The translations under genes were made by a program, and so were the position numbers. A DNA stretch of 34,735 bases from a virus. Under the pieces are notes generated by a model that did no database searches, was not told where the DNA came from, and saw nothing but the letters and a program-made list of their open reading frames with translations. The DNA is taken from IMG/VR virus record IMGVR_UViG_3300047678_000541, positions 1-34,735 of that record. One strand, 5' to 3'. Positions 29,979 through 34,686 of this stretch are shown here, piece after piece. Positions within the stretch are counted from its first letter, which is position 1. Each line of letters starts with the position of its first letter.

Positions 29979-30051
29979 GATCGATTAGCTCAGTTGGCAG
30001 AGCAAGGGACTCTAAATCCCAAGGTCGTGGGTTCGAATCCCACATCGGTCT
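29979..30051 (+). tRNA. Amber suppressor tRNA (anticodon CUA)
   Basis: Complete cloverleaf of 73 bases: acceptor GATCGAT/ATCGGTC, D-stem GCTC/GAGC with loop AGTTGGCA, anticodon stem AGGGA/TCCCA, loop CTCTAAA, T-arm GTGGG-TTCGAAT-CCCAC, discriminator T. With U33 in place, positions 34-36 are CTA, which reads UAG. Position 37 is A, as usual next to an anticodon ending in A. Only the 27-43 pair (A-A) is mismatched. The amino acid it carries cannot be read with certainty. CCA is not encoded. The Pth2 gene 0.8 kb upstream has an in-frame TAG. Confidence 0.9.
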
Positions 30052-30057
30052 CAAAAT

Positions 30058-30068
30058 GTTCTTTAAAA
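30058..30068 (+). promoter_or_regulatory. BoxA-like element in tRNA cluster
   Basis: GTTCTTTAAAA, identical to the copy at 17730, directly upstream of the structured RNA at 30072. Confidence 0.4.
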
Positions 30069-30071
30069 TAA

Positions 30072-30226
30072 TGATTGATGTTGTCGGTTGGAAGTTGGTG
30101 AAAAATTTAACGAAAATGCATGAGTAGTTAAATGTAGTAATTAAAATAAAACTTGTGGTGACAAAACAAAGCTGAGAAACTGCGCAGAAGTATCGCTTAG
30201 TTGGGGTTCGAATCCTCCATCGATTA
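30072..30226 (+). ncRNA. Large RNA with tRNA-like acceptor and T-arm
   Basis: TGATTGATG (30072-30080) pairs with CATCGATTA (30218-30226) over 9 bp (two G-U). GGGG-TTCGAAT-CCTC (30203-30217) forms a canonical T-loop hairpin stacked directly on that helix. TTGTC (30081-30085) pairs with GACAA (30160-30164) around a ~75-base insertion. GTGG...CAA...GAGAAACTGCG (30156-30184) is loosely similar to the Ro-unit core. It is too short for tmRNA and has no tag ORF. It may be a tRNA with a large D-side insertion or a further Y-like RNA. Confidence 0.45.
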
Positions 30227-30229
30227 CAC

Positions 30230-30274
30230 GGAGAGGGCCGTAAGGCAAGGTCTTAAATGATCACCTCTCCACCA
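30230..30274 (+). ncRNA. tRNA-like minihelix B ending in ACCA
   Basis: 45 bases. A perfect 7-bp stem GGAGAGG/CCTCTCC is followed by encoded ACCA. Inside is hairpin GCC-GTAA-GGC and the segment AAGGTCTTAAATGATCA. The next tRNA begins one base after ACCA, as for minihelices A and C. It shares the word GTCTTAA(A/G)TGAT with minihelix C. Confidence 0.5.
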
Positions 30275-30275
30275 A

Positions 30276-30348
30276 GGTCTAGTAGCTCAAGTGCAGAGCG
30301 TTTCTTCGTAAGAAGAGAAGGTTGGTGGCTCGTTGCCATCCTAGACCA
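30276..30348 (+). tRNA. Atypical tRNA, anticodon uncertain (CGU or GUA)
   Basis: Acceptor GGTCTAG/CTAGACC, D-stem GCTC/GAGC, T-stem GGTGG/CCATC. Three departures from standard: the D-loop AAGTGCA lacks the GG pair; the T-loop CTCGTTG lacks T54 and A58; and the anticodon arm can be drawn two ways. A loop TTCGTAA closed by TTTC/GAAG gives CGU (Thr) with U33; a longer loop TCGTAAGA closed by TTTCT/AGAGA would expose GUA (Tyr) but without U33. CCA is not encoded. Confidence 0.6.
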
Positions 30349-30353
30349 CAAAC

Positions 30354-30402
30354 GGGGAAGTCTTAAGTGATGCAGGAGGTTTAAATCCTCTCTTCCCTAC
30401 CA
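30354..30402 (+). ncRNA. tRNA-like minihelix C ending in ACCA
   Basis: 49 bases. A 7-bp stem GGGGAAG/CTTCCCT (first pair G-U) is followed by ACCA. A T-arm-like hairpin GGAGG-TTTAAAT-CCTCT (5 bp, 7-base loop) stacks directly on it, which is the acceptor/T-arm minihelix of a tRNA. Only 14 bases take the place of the D and anticodon arms. The next tRNA starts one base later. Confidence 0.5.
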
Positions 30403-30403
30403 A

Positions 30404-30476
30404 GGGGGAATAGCTCAGTTGTAGAGCGTTTCTTTGAAAAAAGAGAAGGTCGGTAGTTCGTTACTATCTTCCCCCA
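30404..30476 (+). tRNA. tRNA-Phe (GAA), atypical
   Basis: Acceptor GGGGGAA/TTCCCCC, discriminator A, D-stem GCTC/GAGC with loop AGTTGTA (one G short of the usual GG), and anticodon loop TTGAAAA (GAA). The anticodon stem TTTCT/AAGAG has a C-A mismatch; an 8-base loop with TTTCT/AGAGA pairs better. The T-arm GGTAG-TTCGTTA-CTATC has T instead of A at position 58. Closely related to the tRNA at 30276. Confidence 0.7.
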
Positions 30477-30531
30477 CAAAAAATAAATGTTATGAAAAAT
30501 ATGTAGATCAAAATAAGAAGTCCAGGATAAA

Positions 30532-30632
30532 TTATTAGGTTTAAACCTAATAATAGGCAAATATCAGGTTATAGCCTTATAATTAATAAAATATCAGGTT
30601 ATAGCCTGACAAAAAAACAACATATATGTTGT
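30532..30632 (+). repeat. Run of palindromes and direct repeats
   Basis: A 22-base perfect palindrome with centre AGGTTTAAACCT lies at 30532-30553. Two copies of ATATCAGGTTATAGCCT follow (30561-30577, 30591-30607), the second completing hairpin CAGG/CCTG. Palindrome ACAACATATATGTTGT is at 30617-30632. The three AGGTT(n)CCT centres are related. They lie between the last tRNA and the 30669 gene and may be RNA-processing sites or operators. Confidence 0.65.
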
Positions 30633-30668
30633 AAAAAAATAAAAAAAAACAACTTAAAAATTTAAAAA

Positions 30669-31103
30669 ATGGAAACAAAAAATAAAAATATGGGACTTGA
30701 TTATAGTGATCAGGCTATTAAAACAAACTTACAAAACGCTGTAAACGAAATGAAAAAAATAATAGAAGAAAGAGGCCTTGTATTGGAAGGCGATTTAAAT
30801 CCAATAGATGGTATAGAATTATATCATGAAACAAAATCTTCAAAAAAGAAACTTGCTAGAAAAATTCATTACTTCCTTAAAGCAAAAACCAGAAGGAAAA
30901 TGAATATTCTTCTTGCGTTCGTCTTTAAAAGATTCTTGAAAGATTTGAAAAAAGCTTTTGTGTCAATCTCTAAGGAACAACAAGAAATTGAAAAGTCTAG
31001 AGAAGAGTTTAAGAAGCATCTTGCATTAATGCTTGCAGCTAAGACACAATATAAAGACTTAAAAAAGAAGTATAAAGAAAAAGGAGGCATATATGAAAAC
31101 TAA
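30669..31103 (+). CDS. Hypothetical basic helical protein, 144 residues
   Basis: Not recognised. It is strongly helical and Lys/Glu-rich with a basic core (SSKKKLARKIHYFLKAKTRR). The C-terminal half is coiled-coil-like (SKEQQEIEKSREEFKKHLAL). It could bind nucleic acid. Its 3' end overlaps the displaced start of the 31893-type gene, whose AAGGAGG ribosome-binding site lies inside it. Confidence 0.65.
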   Translation: METKNKNMGLDYSDQAIKTNLQNAVNEMKKIIEERGLVLEGDLNPIDGIELYHETKSSKKKLARKIHYFLKAKTRRKMNILLAFVFKRFLKDLKKAFVSISKEQQEIEKSREEFKKHLALMLAAKTQYKDLKKKYKEKGGIYEN

Positions 31104-31121
31104 GGATTTTATAAAAATGCT
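31093..31121 (+). pseudogene. Displaced 5' end of the 31893 gene
   Basis: ATG AAA ACT AAG GAT TTT ATA AAA ATG CT encodes MKTKDFIKML, matching MTTKDFIKML at 31893. A good Shine-Dalgarno AAGGAGG precedes it. The frame then diverges and stops after 26 codons. This is the original gene start, separated from its body by the GIY-YIG insertion at 31152. Confidence 0.75.
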
Positions 31122-31133
31122 ATTTTTTCTTAC

Positions 31134-31142
31134 TATTTATAA
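31134..31142 (+). promoter_or_regulatory. TATTTATAA motif before GIY-YIG gene
   Basis: Lies 9 bases before the ATG at 31152, inside the inserted segment, so the endonuclease gene carries its own promoter-like motif. Confidence 0.45.
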
Positions 31143-31151
31143 AGAAAAAAT

Positions 31152-31880
31152 ATGGTTAAAATTTATACATTGAGTTGCCCAGACACTAAAGAAATAAGAT
31201 ATGTTGGAAAAACTATTAAAACTTTAAAAGCAAGACTGCAACACCATATATCAACTTCTAAAAAAAGGAAAAATTATAATGCAAATTGGATTAAATCTAT
31301 TACAAATAATAATAAAGAGCCTGTTATTGAGCTTGTAGAAGAGTGTGATTTAAATGAGTGGGAGTTTTGGGAAAAGTATTGGATTTCTCAATTTAAAAAT
31401 TGGGGCTTCAAATTAACAAATTATACAAATGGTGGTCAAGGGCCTCATGGTAGAATTACCAAAAAAGAAACTAAAGAAAAAATAAGCAAAGCGCTAAAAG
31501 GTCGTATTTTTTCAAAAAAAACAAAAGAAAAGATGAGTAAGTCAAGAATTGGATATAAACACTCAAAAGAGATAATGGAAAAATCATCTACTAAACGTAT
31601 GGGTTTAAAACGATCTGAAGAGACAAAAGAAAAAATGAGAAAATCACATATTGGAAAAAAGATGTCTGATTCTTTTAAAGAAAAATGCGCTGAAAGGAGA
31701 CGTGGTAAACCAGCTTTAACAGTAAAAAAAGTAATGCAAATAAATTCTAATGGCGTTAAAGAATGTTTTTCTTCTATTACTATCGCATCTAATAAAACAG
31801 GAATATCAATCACATCAATCCATAATTGCTTAAACGGACTAAGTAAAAGCGCAGGAGGTTCAAAATGGTTTTACATATAA
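31152..31880 (+). CDS. GIY-YIG homing endonuclease with NUMOD3/NUMOD1 modules
   Basis: 242 residues. The GIY-YIG domain is at 1-95 (KIYTLSCPDTKEIRYVGKTI, KARLQHHIS, EWEFWEKYWISQF with the metal-binding Glu). Three or more NUMOD3 repeats follow at ~105-185 (KEKISKALKGRIFSKKTKEK, KSRIGYKHS, KSHIGKKMSD). A NUMOD1-like end follows (VMQINSNGVKECFSSITIAS, ISITSIHNCLNG). It is inserted near the start of the 31893 gene, with a duplicated gene start on either side. Confidence 0.92.
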   Translation: MVKIYTLSCPDTKEIRYVGKTIKTLKARLQHHISTSKKRKNYNANWIKSITNNNKEPVIELVEECDLNEWEFWEKYWISQFKNWGFKLTNYTNGGQGPHGRITKKETKEKISKALKGRIFSKKTKEKMSKSRIGYKHSKEIMEKSSTKRMGLKRSEETKEKMRKSHIGKKMSDSFKEKCAERRRGKPALTVKKVMQINSNGVKECFSSITIASNKTGISITSIHNCLNGLSKSAGGSKWFYI

Positions 31881-31892
31881 AAATATAAAAAG

Positions 31893-32540
31893 ATGACTAC
31901 AAAAGATTTTATAAAAATGCTCCAAGATGCAGATCCTGATGGGGAAGCTCATGTTAGAATGTCAGGCGGAATCCCTTGTTGGGCTGAACACAAAGAAGGT
32001 TATTGGGATGGTCCATATAGTTACTTAGATGAAGAAGGAAATTGGACATATTCAACAAAAGGTTCAAAGGTAGATATTTGTTGCAGAGATATAGATGATT
32101 TTGTTTCTGAGATGATTGATACTTATAAAACGCCATCATGGGAAGATGTTCAAAAGAAATTTAAATTTGAACTTGGTTATTCTGACTCAGGACAAAGAAG
32201 CGAAAGAGAAAATAGTATATTAAAGCAAGCAAAAGAAGCCTACGATTCAACTGTGGATATGCATAAGCGATTTAGAGAAGAAGGAGAAGATAGGGCATTA
32301 AAAAATGCATCTGAAGGTTGGACATGGTTTCAAAATAAATTGGTGGATGATAAAACTATAAGTCCAAATATGCATCATTATTACACTTGGAAGGTTTATA
32401 GTAAGCCTGCACTTCTTGGGCTTATAAAAAAAGAGGAAAGTTCAAATCCATATAATGTTCAAGCCGTTATGAAGTCTGGATTATTTGAAAGACTAGATAA
32501 TGATAAAATGCCTGGATATTATGAGTGGATATTAAAGTAA
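31893..32540 (+). CDS. Conserved phage hypothetical protein, 215 residues
   Basis: I recognise the type (KDFIKMLQ(D/E)ADP start, then HVRMSGGIPCWAEHKEGYWD and PYSYLDEEGNWTYSTKGSKV) as a recurrent hypothetical protein of large phages; its function is not known to me. The C-terminal half has a helical region and WTWFQNKLVDD...YYTWKVYSKPALLGLIKKEE. Its first ten codons repeat the displaced start at 31093. It lacks the Shine-Dalgarno site that the displaced copy has, so expression may have changed after the insertion. Confidence 0.7.
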   Translation: MTTKDFIKMLQDADPDGEAHVRMSGGIPCWAEHKEGYWDGPYSYLDEEGNWTYSTKGSKVDICCRDIDDFVSEMIDTYKTPSWEDVQKKFKFELGYSDSGQRSERENSILKQAKEAYDSTVDMHKRFREEGEDRALKNASEGWTWFQNKLVDDKTISPNMHHYYTWKVYSKPALLGLIKKEESSNPYNVQAVMKSGLFERLDNDKMPGYYEWILK

Positions 32541-32564
32541 CTTTTTTGCTTTTGTTTCGTATAA
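32535..32564 (+). promoter_or_regulatory. AAGTAAC-N15-TCGTATAA element
   Basis: AAGTAAC (32535-32541) and TCGTATAA (32557-32564), 15 bases apart, is a variant of the pair at 11571, 17687 and 29126. It lies about 7 bases before the candidate small RNA. Confidence 0.45.
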
Positions 32565-32570
32565 TAAGTG

Positions 32571-32635
32571 AATGTTTTATTTGCGAAAGCGGCCTACCCA
32601 GCATTCATGGCCTGACCTAATAGTCAGGCCTTTTT
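32571..32635 (+). ncRNA. Candidate small RNA of about 65 nt
   Basis: Bounded by the AAGTAAC/TCGTATAA element upstream and a strong terminator at its 3' end. GAATG/CATTC (32570-32574/32602-32606) encloses a GAAA-tetraloop hairpin (TTGC-GAAA-GCGG). An ORF could be drawn through it, but that would read through the terminator. Not matched to a known family. Confidence 0.5.
32609..32635 (+). terminator. Rho-independent terminator of the small RNA
   Basis: Perfect 8-bp stem GGCCTGAC/GTCAGGCC, loop CTAATA, then TTTTT. It is one of the most GC-rich structures in the window. Confidence 0.9.
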
Positions 32636-32636
32636 A

Positions 32637-32668
32637 TTTGGTTTTTGTTTTGATTTTTATTATATTTA
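32637..32668 (+). promoter_or_regulatory. Bacteroidetes-type promoter
   Basis: TTTG at 32637-32640, 20 bases, TATATTTA at 32661-32668 (one mismatch to TAnnTTTG). It lies 20 bases before the ATG at 32689. Confidence 0.5.
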
Positions 32669-32688
32669 ACACAATAAATAATGAAAAC

Positions 32689-33165
32689 ATGCCAGCAAGA
32701 GAAATGTACTTCAGTTTCAATAAAGATATTGAGCTAAATAAAGAGAATGTACAATTATTAAAAGAAATGATTACTAATTTCTTTGACAAAAAAGACATTC
32801 AAAAAATAAAAGATGCTTTTTGCACAGAAGAATTTGATAAAAACTTTTTTAAATTCTTTATTAAAGAATTAAAAAGTTTTGATAATGTACCTATGGAAGG
32901 TGATTATTGCTCTGAGAAAACAAGAGCTATTCTATCTCTAATTTTTGAAGTTATAGGTCCAGAACCAAGCGAACCAACAACTCCGTTGGGTTTAAAATAT
33001 CTGTATGATGAATGGGAATATGAAGGATGTGGTTCTGAGGATCATTATCATTTATCATTTGCTGATGAAAATAAAGAAGTAAAAAAATTCACCAAAGAAG
33101 CAGAAACTGCAATTAAAAAACTGAATTCAATCGGAGTGAAAGCAAAGCTTGTTGTAGAACAATAA
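32689..33165 (+). CDS. Hypothetical protein, 158 residues
   Basis: Not recognised. A helical N-terminal part (KENVQLLKEMITNFFDKKDI, FFKFFIKELKSF) is followed by a mixed C-terminal part with an acidic aromatic patch (YDEWEYEGCGSEDHYHLSF). The ATG at 32689 is chosen because a promoter lies just upstream and a longer frame from 32572 would cross a terminator and encode an odd hydrophobic leader. Confidence 0.6.
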   Translation: MPAREMYFSFNKDIELNKENVQLLKEMITNFFDKKDIQKIKDAFCTEEFDKNFFKFFIKELKSFDNVPMEGDYCSEKTRAILSLIFEVIGPEPSEPTTPLGLKYLYDEWEYEGCGSEDHYHLSFADENKEVKKFTKEAETAIKKLNSIGVKAKLVVEQ

Positions 33166-33175
33166 AAAAACAATT

Positions 33176-33499
33176 ATGGGAACATTTGATATTTTAGAAA
33201 AGGCTATAATGAAAGCCAAAGAAAAAGGTGTAGAATCAAACTTTGATTGGCGCTTTGAAAAGGGTAGAATAATTGATGGGACCAATTATTATGCCATAAT
33301 CTTCAGACACGACTTTTTAAAGGCTATATGGGGTGAAGATGTTCAGTTCTTACAAGCCTCTCCAGTACATTCTCACATAGGAGCCAATTGCGTATTATGG
33401 GAATGGCATGCCAAGCAAATGTTGGTGGCTGAGGAACCCCTTAAATATCTAGAAAAAAACTTAGATAAGGACAATTGGAAAAAAGTTTCAGAAAGCTAA
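33176..33499 (+). CDS. Conserved phage hypothetical protein, 107 residues
   Basis: The pattern NYYAIIFRHDFLKAIWGEDV ... WEWHAKQMLVAEEPLKYLEK resembles a small protein often found in large phages, where IIF(S/R)HDFxKAxWGE and a HLQQMV/EEPxxYLE segment are conserved. Function is not known to me. It lies 10 bases after the previous stop, in one transcript. Confidence 0.65.
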   Translation: MGTFDILEKAIMKAKEKGVESNFDWRFEKGRIIDGTNYYAIIFRHDFLKAIWGEDVQFLQASPVHSHIGANCVLWEWHAKQMLVAEEPLKYLEKNLDKDNWKKVSES

Positions 33500-33518
33500 A
33501 TTTTCAAAATTAATCACT

Positions 33519-33527
33519 TATTTATAA
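33519..33527 (+). promoter_or_regulatory. TATTTATAA motif, candidate phage promoter
   Basis: Lies 9 bases before the ATG at 33537. Confidence 0.4.
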
Positions 33528-33536
33528 AAAGACGAC

Positions 33537-33695
33537 ATGATAACATCAGAAGAGTTTGTAGTATGGTTAAAGGAATTTGTAGATAAATCTCCTAATAAGA
33601 CGTTTACAAAAAAAGAACTGAGTGTAATAAAAAATAAAATGAAAGAAGTAAAAGAGGAAGAAAAATACGGAACAAATTTAATATTAAGCTGCTAA
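33537..33695 (+). CDS. Small paralogue of the 33695 product
   Basis: 52 residues, beginning MITSEEFVVWLKEFVDKS and ending YGTNLILSC. The first ~38 residues align with MTTDQFTYWLQGFLEISDAK in the next gene, so the two are tandem duplicates, this one lacking the C-terminal extension. TAATG overlap with the next gene implies coupled translation. Function unknown. Confidence 0.65.
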   Translation: MITSEEFVVWLKEFVDKSPNKTFTKKELSVIKNKMKEVKEEEKYGTNLILSC

Positions 33696-34036
33696 TGACA
33701 ACAGACCAATTTACGTACTGGCTCCAGGGTTTCCTAGAAATATCAGATGCCAAGAAATTAAACGAGAAACAGGTTCAAATAATAAAGGACCACTTAGATC
33801 TTGTATTTAACAAGGTGACTCCTGATAGAAACAAGGAAAAAACAGAAAAGGAAAATCCTTTAGATAATCTCCTTGATATTCAATCGAAAATGTTTAATCC
33901 TAATTATTTTAATCCTAATCATTTGATTAATATTCAACCAAATGAACCAGGGGTTTTGTGTAGTCCAAATGCTCCAATATGTCACACTTCTGATAGGCCG
34001 ACATTTGAGGAGCCACAAGTAACTGTTTATTGTTAA
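33695..34036 (+). CDS. Conserved phage hypothetical protein (F-x-x-W-L-x-G-F type)
   Basis: 113 residues. The N-terminal DQFTYWLQGFLEISDAKKLN then QVQIIKDHLDLVFNKV has the pattern of a small protein common in phages and prophages (FxxWLxGFxE...IxxHLxxVF). An Asn/Pro-rich C-terminus (MFNPNYFNPNHLINIQPNEP) follows, with two Cys near the end. The role is unknown to me. It is the second of a tandem pair. Confidence 0.7.
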   Translation: MTTDQFTYWLQGFLEISDAKKLNEKQVQIIKDHLDLVFNKVTPDRNKEKTEKENPLDNLLDIQSKMFNPNYFNPNHLINIQPNEPGVLCSPNAPICHTSDRPTFEEPQVTVYC

Positions 34037-34042
34037 TGAGTT

Positions 34043-34315
34043 ATGAATATAAAGGGTAAGTCAAATATAGAGAAGGTAGACGTGAAGATGTATCAGGGAA
34101 TTGCAGATTTGGCTGATAACAAGATGAAGAAGTTGGACGAAGAATTAATACCCACTTTTATAATAGAAGAAGCGTTAAATTATTACTGTGATCAACAAAA
34201 ATATGAAATTTGTCATAAGATAAAAAAGTTTTTTGAAGTTCATAAAAATTACATAATAGAAACAAGTAGAGCTGAATGGTTCGGTTTCACATTTTCAATA
34301 AAACAAAAAGCATGA
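34043..34315 (+). CDS. Hypothetical protein, 90 residues
   Basis: Not recognised. It is mostly helical (MYQGIADLADNKMKKLDEEL, IEEALNYYCDQQKYEICHKI). Its stop overlaps the next start (ATGA), showing translational coupling, and it starts 6 bases after the previous stop. Confidence 0.55.
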   Translation: MNIKGKSNIEKVDVKMYQGIADLADNKMKKLDEELIPTFIIEEALNYYCDQQKYEICHKIKKFFEVHKNYIIETSRAEWFGFTFSIKQKA

Positions 34316-34635
34316 ATTTAGTATCGGATTACTGCTCTTGTTGTGGCGGTGTTAAAAATAAAATAAACAATTCTGAAGCAGGAATATCTTATGTGTACAC
34401 TGTTTATTTGAGAGATCCTGCGAATATGTGGCCAAACGGTCAACAAGGAACAACTTCAATTGCAATGATGTGGGATACAGCATTAACTGTTTCTGCTAAG
34501 AATAGTAGTGAAGCTATATTAAAGCTCCCAGAAGAATATAAAAATTGGGGTGTTGTTAAGATTGATGGACCTGTGAATTTAATGCCTTCCGATTCTACAA
34601 TCATAACAAATGGGGCTTATACTCCTACGTTTTAA
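34312..34635 (+). CDS. Hypothetical protein with N-terminal CxxC
   Basis: 107 residues from the ATG at 34312. It begins MNLVSDYCSCCGGVKNKINN; the CSCC could bind zinc. The rest is beta-rich (SYVYTVYLRDPANMWPNGQQ, TALTVSAKNSSEAILKLPEE). The ATGA overlap with the preceding gene decides the start over an upstream in-frame ATG at 34276 inside that gene. Confidence 0.55.
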   Translation: MNLVSDYCSCCGGVKNKINNSEAGISYVYTVYLRDPANMWPNGQQGTTSIAMMWDTALTVSAKNSSEAILKLPEEYKNWGVVKIDGPVNLMPSDSTIITNGAYTPTF

Positions 34636-34686
34636 TATTTGCATTTCACAATGAATTTTCGTAAATTTACTTTAAATAATAATATT

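Noticed and set aside
30072-30226. tmRNA
   Set aside because: An acceptor/T-arm pair is present, but the RNA is only ~155 nt, lacks a tag reading frame ending in small hydrophobic residues, and lacks a GG-U acceptor start.
32572-32688. N-terminal extension of the 32689 gene
   Set aside because: The frame is open, but it crosses a strong terminator and a promoter and encodes an implausible leader.
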